64,000 nucleotides of DNA from Meandrina meandrites (Eukaryota; Cnidaria; Anthozoa; Scleractinia; Meandrinidae): NCBI GenBank assembly GCA_963693305.1, contig OY855914.1, forward strand, positions 8,745,403 to 8,809,402, in the 5' to 3' direction. Positions 33,598-45,299 of this stretch are shown in pieces. Every line of letters starts with the position of its first letter. Within the stretch, counting starts at the first letter, position 1. The position numbers and the translations under genes were made by a program. The notes below the pieces were generated by a model. That model was not told the origin of the DNA. It saw only the letters and a program-made list of their open reading frames with translations, and searched no databases.

Positions 33598-35109
33598 GCG
33601 TCCATCTTGATGTCGTGTGGTGTGAAACTTGGAAATTCAAAATGCTGTTATGTAAGCCTTGTCTAACCATTACGTTATTCTTCATACTAATGCAGAACTG
33701 ATCACACGATGTCATTCAGCTGGAGAGAAAGTTCTTTTGATTGACATGGACAGACACACAGTAGGATGATCATGTTCCTGAAACAACAGGTTAGTGTCAG
33801 AGTATTGTCAACACTCGCACCCACCCCACCCTCCACCTCCAAATTCTGCAAGCGAGTAGATGTGAGCCTTGCCTAAAAAGAGGGCTATGGCCGTGGAGAC
33901 TAAACGTTTTGTATATTAAAGTTACTTTATTGGAAAAAAGAGCATCGTGATTCTCGTGTTTGTAGTGATAATAGCATAAACCATTCAGATTTTTGAGTGG
34001 ACGAAAAGGTCGATCGTCAGTTGATCTTCTAGTCATTTACCTGGCAGATGAAACCGTCGCCTCATATATTCTAAAGGCGACCTTAGTTAAACTTACTGCC
34101 AGAACTTGTCGAGTGCAGTATACTCGTGTCACAGAAACAGGAAACCTAAGATGTTTTGATCAACTTGATTCTGTCAATTGTTAACAATATAATTAAGGAA
34201 TCAAGAGAAAATGTACAAAATAAAGTGAACAGTTTTCCTTGTAATTTCATCATTAACAAAATGCAAATTTCAATGGCGTTAATTTTATGCGATCGTGCAT
34301 AAAAATTTTATTTATTCATTACTGAACGATTTGTATTCATAAAAACATCATCACAAAGAGACACGTTTCCGAGCGTGTATTTACATAATTCTTGTATCTC
34401 TTCAGGAAAACGACAGGCAGAGAAAGGCAAAGAAGCTACAAAGCAACAAACCCACAAACCCATTGAGGAAAGAAGGACAACTTTAAACCTGGCGTTTTCT
34501 GGCGAGGTTAGTAGATTATCTTCAACAAATTAAGCGGTAAATTTTCTTCAACGAAGTTCGCATCTAGTCTCTATAGTTAACACTTGTTCTGTCGCACCAG
34601 AAGTTCTTTATTTCGGGCGTCAAACAAACTGGCAAAGCTTATATATGCGGTCTTTGAGTTTTGTTGACAAAATTCGCGAGGAAACCTTCGCCGTCTGCAG
34701 AGGAATTAGAAAAGCAAACAGTTGACGGATAAATTAAAACCTTGACGATCGCATCGCAGCGAGTTTCAGTGCTTATTAGTGTTGTTGTATTCACTTTATG
34801 CTGTAAAAGGTCTGTACATTAGCCGAGAAATAACAAATCATGGTTTGCGGCCACATAATTCCCTGCTATTTTGAACGCCATTTTTAAAATTTCGATTCCT
34901 GTAGCATAGTAAAGCGCTTTAAGTCGTCTGTGTTGTTGCATTTATTGATTTGCCGTTTTGTTTTTATTTCCGTGCAGATTCCTGGATGCCTTTGATGCTC
35001 GTATCAACTGAAATCAAGCAAGAAATACCTTTACCCAATTTTCTTTGTAATCTTTATTATTGTCAACAAATACTTCAAACAATAAATACAATCAAGGGTT
35101 TTGTCCTTT

Positions 35110-35820
35110 AATAATTTTATTTTCTCTTCAAATATTCCTTAATTAATTAAGTGAAAATCAATTAATTAATAAAAAAGGTGTCAAGAAAAAATGTTCCCTC
35201 TATATACTAAGACTTTTGGCGGGAAAATTGGAAAAAATTTGCACAGCGTTCCCCCTGGCAACTTTCTCGGCAAAAAATTCAAAATGACTTCCCTTAAAAA
35301 ATTCCCGCCAAAAATATACAAACACCATCTCGTGCAAGGAATTTAAAAATGAAACGCCAATTCCATCTTAGACTTTTAAAAACCGATTCGGTATTTTAGT
35401 TAAAAATCTTTCCCAAATTCGAACTCTTTTTCTCCGACACATTTTAGTCTTAAAGTTCTTGCACGAAATGGTGAATACATGTTAAGTATAAAGATAAACA
35501 ACATGACAAGCTATATTCTGCACTGTGGAAAATAGATTCGCGTTGTTTTGTCTCGTTTAATAGCAATAACCTGAGAAAACAGATAACGTTTCACAGCGCC
35601 ACTACCGATTCCAAGAATTGAAATCAGTAATGATGCTGCAAAACTTCATCTGTTTAATCAGGTTGCATTTCCAAACGGCCTAAGAACTTTCAAGTGCGTA
35701 TAACTTGCCATGTTGCCTCAGATAAAGACCTTTTCCAGCCGTCAATATTCGCTTGTAACACAGAACGAATTACACAAGATATAACATTCGCGGCCTAAGC
35801 AAAATCTAGATTATTTCATT
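35110..35820. other. No recognised gene; downstream of a poly(A) signal
   Basis: Follows the AATAAA at 35081. AT-rich with TTAATTAATTAA near 35145. Nothing coding is seen. Confidence 0.35.
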
Positions 35821-35825
35821 TCAAG

Positions 35826-36320
35826 AAGCAAATTCAACTGTTGATTTGCCCGTAAAATATAATTTAATTGTGCTTGGCTCTAAGTTACAGAGGAACGAGA
35901 AAACATAGAAAATTATTCCGACAGTCTAAAATTCGTGAGTTCAGCAAAGACTATGTATAAAAGAATTCCTGGAGCAAATTCAACTGTTGTTTTAGCCGCA
36001 GAATATAACAAATTAATTGTGCTTGGCTCCAAGTTACACACGAGCGAAAAAAATTAAACGAGAAAACAGAGAAAAATCAATCAGCTTTTTAAAATACGCC
36101 ATTGACTAATTTTTAAAAAATTCCTGGAGCAAATTCAACTGTTGTTTTAGCCGCAGAATATAACAATTTAATTGTGCTTGGCTCCATGTTACATACAAGA
36201 GTGAAAAAATATCGATGAGAAAACAGAGCAATCAATCCGATATTTAAAATTAAAAACTTCTTGGAGGAAATTCCACCGTTGTTTTAGCCGCAGAATATCA
36301 CAATTTAATTGCCAGTTGAC
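35826..36320. repeat. ~146-bp tandem repeat, four diverged copies
   Basis: GCAAATTCAACTGTTG starts units at 35828, 35974 and 36129, with a diverged fourth at about 36266. Each is followed by GCCGCAGAATATAACA and AATTGTGCTTGGCTC. Spacings are about 146, 155 and 137. Confidence 0.8.
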
Positions 36321-36329
36321 TTCATGTTC

Positions 36330-39300
36330 TTAAATTCTTGTGATACTATTCTACCAGCCGAGTATAGGTTTACTTTTAGCAATATATTCTACAATTGGAA
36401 CTCGGCTGAACATTATTCTGTTTTGATTTCATTAATATTTTGTCCTGTGTTACATCGAGTGACGGAAGGAAAACAAGTCTTTATCCAATGTTAAGTAAAT
36501 ATTAAACAAAATCCAATGTCTGGTCCAAGGAACATAAAGCCTGTACTAAGTTCAATCCCACCCTTAACACGACGTTTTGCTTTTCAATCAAAAAATGTAA
36601 AAAAATATAAAAATAAATAGAATGTTACACAGACCACAGTAAAGATAACGAAACCAGTATAAAAAATACTTCATTTCAATTTTATACGAACTTATCTCAA
36701 CTAGAACAACAAATCTTCTCCAAACATTCAATCATTTCATCGTTGTCAAATCAGTTACTCGCGTATGTCTTTGGATCGATAAAGCTCGTGGAAACAAATA
36801 AGCCGTTGAAAAGTTTGACGAGTATATGCCAAGACAATTAAGCAAAAATGTCTTCTGCTGGACAAAGCTTACAAAAACTGATCAACTGATGGGTTAGCTT
36901 GCAAAAATAATTTGAATAGTCGTTTTTCTTTATCATGCACAAAAGAAAACGAAGTTCTTTGCATCGACTTGTGTAGCGCAACAAAAAGTAATGAGAATTT
37001 GACAATTACAGCAGATGAAGATTACGAAAATGAAACGTCGTGTAAAGAGATTTCCACAAACTTATCAATTTAGAAAAAAAAAATTGGACAAAGTATTCCC
37101 AATTGTGCTGTCTTGTCTTGAGTTTGTGAAAATTAATACAATTTCAAGATTTCTACAAGAATGCCAATTCACGAAAAATATACGATTGAACAAGAGCATG
37201 GAAGATAATTTTGGACAAACAAGACAATTGGAGCGAAAAAAACTGTCGCCGGATTTAATCATTCGCGATTTTATTTTCATCAATACAAAACTGAGCAAGG
37301 AAAAAAATACATTTTAAAATAGTTTGATTTTGTGGTCTGTGTAACGGTAAAATCCTAACTTAATCGAGACTGAATCGCAACATCCTCCGAACCAGACATC
37401 AGGGTTTTGTATACTTAGCTTACAGAATGACAAGAGAACATAGGCACGTGTTTGCCGTACGCTTGCAAGCAAAAGGTAATTATGTGCAATGATGTACAAA
37501 TTTATAACGATTTAACAAAGTTTCATGGTTTGCTAGAAGGAATCTGTTTCGATTCTCATTTGAAAATCCCCTGTTCTCTTGTCAACTGTAACTTATCCGT
37601 TGATGAAGCAAATGTGAAAACAACTTTAAGGTGGCGCTATCGATAATGTATTTTATATGTGAAATAAATATATATTTTCAAATGCATCCGAGTTGAAAAA
37701 CGTAACAATTTGCGAATAAATAATAAATAAAGTCGCACTGTATATATACATGCAAACAATTGTGGAATTTAAACTGGTTTGTTTGTTTTACTTCAAGTAT
37801 TTTCCAAACTCTCGATCGCTATGCAGTGCCACCTTAAAGTCACCTCGCTGCGACATCAAACAAATTAAATTGAAAATGGTGGCTGATGTTCAAAAATCTT
37901 AACTTAGTTCAGCCGATTCATATTAAGCTACTTTTAATTTGATGTACATTGCAACAATTTTCAAGACTTGATGCAGACAATTGGTACTACAGATCTTTGT
38001 AACACCGAGAGTAAAATTTCTTACAAATTTAAACAATTGTTCAGCCACCATTTTCACTAAAATTATTTCACAATTCAAAGTTCTTATCTTTGTAGTATTT
38101 CCTTCCCATTATCCTTTTGGCCAGGTCCTTTGCGTTCCTTTTCTCTTCCTTTCCTTTCGTGTTCCTGAAAAAATGAATTATCAAATCAATGATTAGCAAA
38201 TGCTCAACATTTTAACATTTTGATAATCGAGAATACGGTCCAAACGCGCCATTGTAAATGCGAGCTAAGTGGCTACGAACGTGCAAACCAAAGAAACGCG
38301 GATACACAACAATTTCAAGTCCCAAATAAAATTGCTAAACGAGAGAGTCTAAAACTTTTGCAAATTGAATTGCCATAAAAAGGTTTCTACGCCTGTAAAA
38401 AAATGTGGCCGCGTTGAGAATTTAACACGCCTGATAGGCTTTCAACTTGTAAACTAAAAGCGTTTTTTGCTGACGTTTTCTGTGAAGTTTTCTAAACTTC
38501 AAATCATCAAATTCCGTAATTATTTAGCTGTGCGTCGTGAATTGAGCAAAACAAAGTACTTCATCGAACCAATTTCGACTTGATGCAAAGCTCAAAATAC
38601 GTGTTGACTCGCTTCAGCGACATCTCACACTTTTTTTACTTTCTCGGCAAAATTTAAGTAATAGGTTCCAAAAGCAATGCTCACCTTTCGTTAGATTACC
38701 ATAAAGACTTCTTCCAGGCTTTAATCTCTTCTTCTTCAAGCATCTTTCCCACTCGACTTCAGAAGCGGGGACGACACGTTCTCACACATCAACGGACAGC
38801 ATGGTGTGATGCAGATTCTACAATTTGTCATGAATATGGATTAGTAACTCAAACCAATCACTGGCGACTACGCCAAAGATTTAGCACGGATTTTGTTTGC
38901 ACGCTTTTCAATCAGCGAATCAGGAAGCGTGAAACTAAAAAGAAAGACATCGCACATGAATTTACATTCTCCTTTGCTGGGTTGTTTAGAGTTGTGTTTT
39001 TTTTTTCATCAGTGAGTTAATAAATTCCTCCAAAACAACCGCTTTCCCACTCACATTGACAATACTAGAATCTCTCGCGCCTTTCACCTACCTTAACGTC
39101 GAACAAATGTTAAAGGTCAAATGAACCAAAATTTCGAAATTCTTTCTTTAGCGATTTTAAAGCGACCAAACGCTAGAAGAACTCATTAACTAAACTTAAG
39201 AAGAAATTTTGCTTTGTGAGCCTTAAAGCGCGAACTAAAGCAAAAACTACGAAGACTTCCGAAGACTTCACGAAAACGTTTCCAAAATGACCGCGCTCTG

Positions 39301-39700
39301 GAATGGAAGGAATGGATCCAGCTTTGAATTTTGTGACGTAATAGTTTTAGTTCACGGCTTTGCGATCGAAGAGACGATCGTCGTTTAAAGATTGGATTTG
39401 CACGTAATTCTTATCAGGACGTGTGCGGCTTGCAACCCGGATCGGTATGCAGCGCGAAGTTATCCTAGGATGTGGCCAAAAGCTAAGATTGAATTCACTG
39501 TTTCTTTTCTGTACTCGAGAGTCACACAAAATACAAAAATAAATTTGTACACAAAAATTTAACTTGAATGAAAGGGAATTTCTCAATGCAAATTCGAAAC
39601 TGCAAAGCATCACGCAGGGTAAAACTTTCAATGAATAAATTCGTGTCGTTTTCAGCTGAAGGAAAATTCAGTGTTGAAATAAATACTAAGCGTTTATAAT
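36330..39700. other. No recognised gene
   Basis: About 3.4 kb of AT-rich DNA. Several small open frames show no family resemblance and no convincing splice pairing. Confidence 0.35.
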
Positions 39701-39730
39701 TACACACTGTCCCCGCAGTGTCCCCGCGGA

Positions 39731-39853
39731 CACTGTGAGTTCTGAAGGTGATATGTGATCTTCGCAGTGAATTTCCAATTTAAGCAATTGGAATAAAGAA
39801 GCCTGAAAAAATATCAGGGCTTCAACGGGATTCGAACCCGTGACCCGTGTATC

Positions 39854-39887
<34 letters not shown>

Positions 39888-40020
39888 TGATATTTTTTCA
39901 GGCTTCTTTATTCCAATTGCTTAAATTGGAAATTCACTGCGAAGATCACATATCACCTTCATATATATCCGCAGTTCACATATGAATCATTTCATATACA
40001 TTACATCACTGTGAGTTCTG
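39731..40020. mobile_element. tRNA-derived SINE with perfect inverted duplication and 14-bp target duplication
   Basis: CACTGTGAGTTCTG at 39731-39744 and 40007-40020 flanks the insert. The right half contains GGTCACGGGTTCGAATCCCG, a tRNA variable loop and T-arm that includes a pol III B box. A body ends in a CATATGAATCATTTCATATA-type tail, as in coral SINEs. The left half is an exact reverse complement: arms 39744-39845 and 39859-39960 are 102 bp each with no mismatch I could find, separated by 13 bp. The tRNA 5' half is missing. It is therefore an internally inverted SINE insertion, not a working tRNA gene. Confidence 0.85.
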
Positions 40021-40326
40021 TTTGTATTAGCTGTTTTTTGGTCCATATTTATTTAGCCGGTACATGTTATTTAGGGCTCGAAATTAACGGTTGTAAACCC
40101 AACATACATACAACATTTGAAGCTTAATTTTATACGCGTCAAAAAGCACGTGCACGTGCATGGAAGCAAATTATTTGACGAGGATATTGAACTAACGAAC
40201 TCAAATTCTAATGCTTGATTATGACTAGGCAAACCAACAAAGTAAAAGTGCTAATAATCATAACAAATACTCTATCTAAGCTCTAGATAGAATAAGAAAG
40301 GTGCAAAATGCATACCGGAGCGATTT

Positions 40327-40441
40327 TAGAATACCGGGCCACTTATTTACATATCTCTGAACGCTTTTTAGAACGAAGCATATACAAACAAAAGGAACTA
40401 TTCAAATTCAATGAGATGCAAATAAGTGGCCCGGTATTCTA
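40327..40441. mobile_element. 115-bp MITE, ends TAGAATACCGGGCCACTTAT
   Basis: TAGAATACCGGGCCACTTAT at the left is mirrored by the right end (CCGGTATTCTA), with roughly 20-bp arms. No target duplication could be fixed. Confidence 0.7.
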
Positions 40442-40469
40442 CAGTTTAGCCTGCATACCTCTAACTTCC

Positions 40470-40967
40470 TTCGTTTAGCAAAAGCCGAACGGACAGTGGG
40501 GTCTTTGTGCTTCGGAAGGCATTCTTCCCCGTGATTTCTTTTCCGAACCAAAAAAAAATAGTCCGCGGCACAGCATCCTCTTTGAGTTCGGCTTGAAATC
40601 AGAACCCAGAAACCTACGTATTGCCAGATTTTCTCTGAAGTAGTCTTCGGTAAAATGAACCGCACAAATGCGAGTTTTTTTCTGGCTGAAATTCTTTTCT
40701 TTTCATTTTCAAAAGCCATTGTTTCCTGAGCTTTGAATTTGCTGGAAACTTAAACGTACTTACTTTCGACTTAGAATAATTTAAGCAGTTTAGTGCTGCA
40801 CAAAACGTACACCATGATGTTCCATTCTTTTGAGCTTCATCACTAAAAGACTTTGAATTTCCCGCAATTTCACAGCGCACCAATACTGACGTCACAGTTT
40901 TATGTTCCGAAAATTTCCCGACAATTTTCCCGAGCGCTCTACGATTATGAAGGCCAAAACTAAGCAT
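40470..40967 (-). pseudogene. THAP zinc-finger domain protein, frameshifted remnant
   Basis: On the minus strand, about 40840-40670 encodes CTFCAALNC, KVSTFKFP, LRKQWLLKMKR and SHLC. This is the THAP pattern: a first Cys pair, FxFP and an invariant Trp. The C-terminal HF motif follows in another frame (HFTEDYF, then FLGSDFKP), because only four bases separate the TGC and CAT codons that should be six apart. THAP domains bind DNA and occur in cellular factors and P-element-type transposases. The shift and lack of further domains suggest a decayed gene or transposon piece. Confidence 0.65.
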
Positions 40968-43375
40968 TTTTCAACTTGAAATTTCTCGGTTTTGCAAAGT
41001 TCAATTCCTTTGAAACTTTGGAATATGTTTATTTGGGTCTTGGTTCATTTGACCTTTAAGAAATTTTCGGTGTTTTTTCAAAGACCTAACTTTTACAACT
41101 CCCTTGGCAGCGAAATCGTCAACCCCCCCCCCCCCCCCCACAAAGGTATTTTTTGTAATTTTGGAAAGGCGAGCCACTCTACTGACTATGGTTCTGAAAG
41201 TTTCAGCAATTGTTCATTCAATTTTATGATTTTGATGTTGTCATGGCAGCATCACAATTTCATGCAAGTATGGCCAAAAATCACAATTTTTGACCCCCCC
41301 CCCCGAGGGAGGGGGCACTCCCATATATGGGCTATATAGGTATGTGCCGCGGGATAGGGTATGGTTTTTGAGGTTCTCGGTCTTTAAATAGGGTATCATT
41401 TTTGCTCCTTTTGGCATTGTGTTCCCGGTGTTATCCTTAGATAGGGTGCCTAAATTCTATCAGCTAAATGCCCAACTAAACGTAACAAAAAAAAATGATC
41501 TGTTTAAATTATAAACTATCCGTTCAACTAGTAGCAAAGCGATTTTGTAAAGATTTGTGTTTTGCCGTGTGCGGTTAGCCGTTATTTGGATCGTCACCCA
41601 ACGCTTCTCCTCTCCTTGAATAGGGTGTCATTTTTCGGGTTTGGGGGCGCTTTCTTGGTGTTGCGGATCACCAAATGACGTCATCTTTATCATCCCACAG
41701 TCTCTTGTAGTTATCACTAATCCTTCATGTTATATCGGCGAATTTGTCGGTACCGACAAACTGACATTTTGTGACTTAATTATTCGAGTCTTCGTATGGG
41801 ACAAACCGACAAAATCTGTCGGTCAATTTGTCGGTACCGACAAACCGACACTTTTTGACTTAATTATTAGAGTCTTCATATAGGCGAACCGACAGACCGA
41901 CAAACCGACAAAATCTGTCGGTCAGTTTGTCGGTACCGACAAACCGACAGTTTTTGACTTAATTATTTGAGTCTTTACATTAGCGAACCGACAGACCGAC
42001 AGACCGACAAAATTTGTCGGTCAATTTGTCGGTACCGACAAACCGACAGTTTTTGACTTAATTATTTAAGTCTTCATATAGGCGAACCGACAGACCGACA
42101 AAATCTGTCGGTCAATTTGTCGGTACCGACAAACCGACAGTTTTTGACTTAATCATTTAAGTCTTCATATAGGCGAACCGACAGACCGACAAACCGACAA
42201 AATCTGTCGGTCAATTTGTCGGTACCTATAGGCGAACCGACAGACCGACAAAATTTGTCGGTCAATTTGTCGGTACCGACAAACCGACAGTTTTTTACTT
42301 AATTATTTAAGTCTTCATATAGGCGAACCGACAGACCGACAGACCGACAAAATCTGTCGGTCAATTTGTCGGTACCGACAAACCGACAGTTTTTGACTTA
42401 ATTATTTAAGTCTTCATTTAGGCGAACCGACAGACCGACAAACCGACAAAATCTGTCGGTCAATTTGTCGGTACCGACAAACCGACAGTTTTTGACTTAA
42501 TTATTAGAGTCTTCATATAGGCGAACCGACAGACCGACAAACCGACAAAATCTGTCGGTTAATTTGTCGGTACCGACAAACCGACAGTTTTTGAATTCAT
42601 TATTTTAGTCATCGTATACAGGGATGGTCATTGTACACACAAACCGACGGACTACTACTTTTCGCAGACGTACTGTTACTAAAGAGAAATTTTTTGTGTG
42701 TGAGCAAACATTTTCAGCTTCAATTAATTAACGAAAAGGCACACAACATTTCTTAGGATTATTGCAAAGATTAAAATAGAATTTACAGTCAAAACAGCTC
42801 AAGCTTTTCTATCAAGGGTGAATTAATGAATTCATTAACTGAAAATTGATTTCAGTGTTTGCTTCAGTATACCATTCTTGAAGTGAATATTTCAATGTTC
42901 AAACGGCGAATCGAGTTTTGATTTGATTGTTGGCTACTTCACGCGACGAGCACGTTGGAATTTGGCCAAAATCTGCATAATTTCTACTGGAACTGGTCCA
43001 CCGTCAAAAGGCCATGTATGGGTTAAGTTTTAAGGGAAATATAAAGATATTAGTGGGAATTTGTTGTTTCAAAAATAGGACTTCTGTATTCAATTGCTTT
43101 GCCGAAAACTATGCAAATATAAGTTGTGTAAGTAAACAGCAGTTCTGACACATTAAGTGAATAGCTTTTGTGCTCGAGTAAATAACCGCGCGTGTAGTTG
43201 TCTGTGTTTACCAAGGGCTGTATTCAAGAGAAAAATATAAAAGAGAAGTTAATCTCAATTTTCGTTTTTCCATTACCGAAAACAATTCGAATTTAGGCAG
43301 CTTTCTAGGTTGAATATACATTCGACAGATGTATCCTTTTGTTTTAGTTTCTGTTCGTAATTGAGTTTGGTTTCA

Positions 43376-43437
43376 GGTTTCTTTATTCCAATTGCTTAAA
43401 TTGGAAATTCACTGCGAAGATCACATATCACCTTCAT
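43376..43437. repeat. SINE fragment inside the foldback transposon
   Basis: About 62 bp matches the distal part of the SINE at 39899-39960, including TTTCTTTATTCCAATTGC, AAATTCACTGCGAAGATCAC and ATCACCTTC. Confidence 0.8.
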
Positions 43438-43639
43438 GAGTTTGGTTAGTTTGCGATTTCAAATAAGCCGACTCTATTCAATCTTGTTTTTAGTTTAAAG
43501 TACTTCTAATTGAATTTTATTTAGCTTTACCTTAGTCCACAAACTCGCCAGCTGAACGTATTCGCTTTGCCTTTAGGTTGTAAGCTGACTTTATTCAGCC
43601 TTCTTTCTATTGTACCGTATATGATGCAACTTTGTGAAT

Positions 43640-43960
43640 TGTTAGGTATAAATAGAGTGCCCTTATTCTTGCAAAATGATTAACATCGATTTACATCGAA
43701 GATTACATCGACGATTTACGCCGCGACGAAGAATAAACGTGTGAAGTCCAAGCTCTTGTGTCCTGTTCCATTTGTTAGCAGATCCGACGGTATTTTGGAA
43801 CCAGTGATGGGTTCCTTTCCCGCAGCAAGCGAGGTTGCTCTGAGCTATCCCCAGTCTAATTCAGTTCAGTCCAGTTTAGTCGAGCCGAGTCAAAAGCATT
43901 CAGTTTCCAGCCGAAAAGGCCTCTCATCGTCCGTGTCCCGTTATTAGAGTTCAGAGCGAC
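43640..43960 (+). other. LTR-like segment (speculative) in the foldback interior
   Basis: GGTATAAATAGAGTGCCC is followed about 85 bp later by GAATAAACG and then TTTTGGAACCAGTGATGGG. A TATA box, short leader and AATAAA are arranged like the U3-R-U5 of a solo LTR. No inverted TG...CA ends or duplication were fixed. The 68-codon frame at 43741 has no recognised match. Confidence 0.2.
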
Positions 43961-45299
43961 AAAACCCGTCTTCACACTTTGCAATAATCCTAAGAAATGT
44001 TGTGTGCCTTTTCGTTAATGAATTGAAGCTGAAAATGTTTGCTCACACACAAAAAATTTCTCTTTAGTAACAGTACGTCTGCGAAAAGTAGTAGTCCGTC
44101 GGTTTGTGTGTACAATGACCATCCCTGTATACGATGACTAAAATAATGAATTCAAAAACTGTCGGTTTGTCGGTACCGACAAATTAACCGACAGATTTTG
44201 TCGGTTTGTCGGTCTGTCGGTTCGCTAATGTAAAGACTCTAATAATTAAGTCAAAAACTGTCGGTTTGTCGGTACCGACAAATTGACCGACAGATTTTGT
44301 CGGTTTGTCGGTCTGTCGGTTCGCCTATATGAAGACTTAAATAATTAAGTCAAAAACTGTCGGTTTGTCGGTACCGACAAATTGACCGACAGATTTTGTC
44401 GGTCTGTCGGTCTGTCGGTTCGCCTATATGAAGACTCTGATAATGAATTCAAAAAGTGTCGGTTTGTCGGTACCGACAAATTGACCGACAAATTTTGTCA
44501 GTCTGTCGGTTCACCTATATGAAGACTTAAATAATTAAGTCAAAAAGTGTCGGTTTGTCGGTACCGACAAATTGACCGACAGATTTTGTCGGTTTGTCGG
44601 TCTGTCGGTCCGTCGGTTCGCCCATACGAAGACTCGAATAATTAAGTCACAAAATGCCGGTTTGTCGGTACCGACAAATTCGCCGATATAACATGAAGGA
44701 TTAGTGATAACTACAAGAGACTGTGGGATGATAAAGATGACGTCATTTGGTGATCCGCAACACCAAGAAAGCGCCGGTTTGGGCCTTAAAAAGGGTATCA
44801 ATTTTCGTTTTCTTTATCCTAAATAGGGTCAGGGCACACCCCTATCCGAAATTTATGGGAGTACCCCCCCCCCCCCCGGCTGGTTTTTGACATAATTCTA
44901 TAATTTTTCCAATTTCCTATCAATCAGTGCACATATTAACAAGAGTCCTAATGTTTTCTCCAGTTTAATCGAATTCTATCATATTACTGCTGAGTGATAA
45001 GTTCTTTTAAGATTTAGAGCCACCACATCAAAGCCGAAAAGTTTGTCTTGGACACATAGCCCTTCAATCGCATGATACTTAGAGAGCGGCCATCAATCAG
45101 TGTGGGAGGGAGGGGGGGGGAGGGGGGGGGTTGGCAGGGCGGTAAATTCATGAAAAGGTGGGCTCAAAAATTGTATGGTGCCTAATGGGAATACAATATA
45201 CATGTCATTTAAAAGCCAGTTTTCCCAACTGACTTTGTGGCTGTGAGTTATTGCTTTCAAGTGACAAGTGTGTTCAAAACAATGAAAAATACCTGCAAA

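Larger units (their letters stand above)
16300..35105 (+). other. Possible small spliced transcription unit, coding status unclear
   Basis: Splice-like boundaries line up on the plus strand. An exon ends at 16523 (AGAG|GTTAGT). Others are 16620-16715 (TTCTTTGTAG to GCAG|GTAAGG), 32257-32351 (TTTATAAACAG to ACAG|GTAAAC), 34406-34506 (TATCTCTTCAG to CGAG|GTTAGT) and 34978 to about 35105 (TTTCCGTGCAG), with AATAAA at 35081. The ATG at 16688 in context GGCATGG begins MARDSNRNAG. With the 95-nt third exon the frame stays open to TAA at 34484, giving about 67 residues including an RRRR run. Skipping it leaves the frame open into the last exon, ending IPGCL. I do not recognise either product. A further exon-like block is 26367-26440, but it brings an early stop. 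It may be a small basic-protein gene or a noncoding RNA. The minisatellite would lie in its intron. Confidence 0.35.
41638..44783. mobile_element. 3.1-kb foldback transposon with palindromic tandem arms, 8-bp duplication
   Basis: GGTTTGGG at 41638-41645 and 44776-44783 flanks element 41646-44775. It begins GGCGCTTTCTTGGTG and ends with the reverse complement. The long inverted arms (to about 42775, and from about 43975) contain tandem ~100-bp units. These units are rich in TTTGTCGGTACCGACAAA and CCGACAGACCGACA, interspersed with GACTTAATTATTTAAGTC. The unit count differs between arms. The 1.2-kb interior has no transposase. An 8-bp duplication fits hAT or Merlin-type enzymes, and the GGCGC terminus is not hAT-like, so the class is open. 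Confidence 0.85.
41299..44880. mobile_element. G-tract-ended MITE-like repeat split by a later insertion
   Basis: The left half (41299-41645) has CACTCCCATATATGGGC, GGTATGTGCCGCGGGATAGG and TGAATAGGGTGTCATTTTT. The right half (44776-44880) has CCCTATCCGAAATTTATGGG and GAGTACC before a C run. Together they match the undivided copy at 1437-1960, which allows the inserted element's boundaries to be read exactly. Confidence 0.75.

Noticed and set aside
39820..39895. tRNA gene suggested by GGGTTCGAATCCC
   Set aside because: Only the variable loop, T arm and acceptor strand are present, as two inverted copies. The D and anticodon halves are missing, so this is part of a SINE.
41641..41883. Mirror frames at 41641-41883 (plus) and 44535-44801 (minus) with a shared start ALSWCCGSPNDVIFIIPQSL
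   Set aside because: They are the two inverted termini of one transposon, so the similarity is due to the inverted repeat, not two genes.
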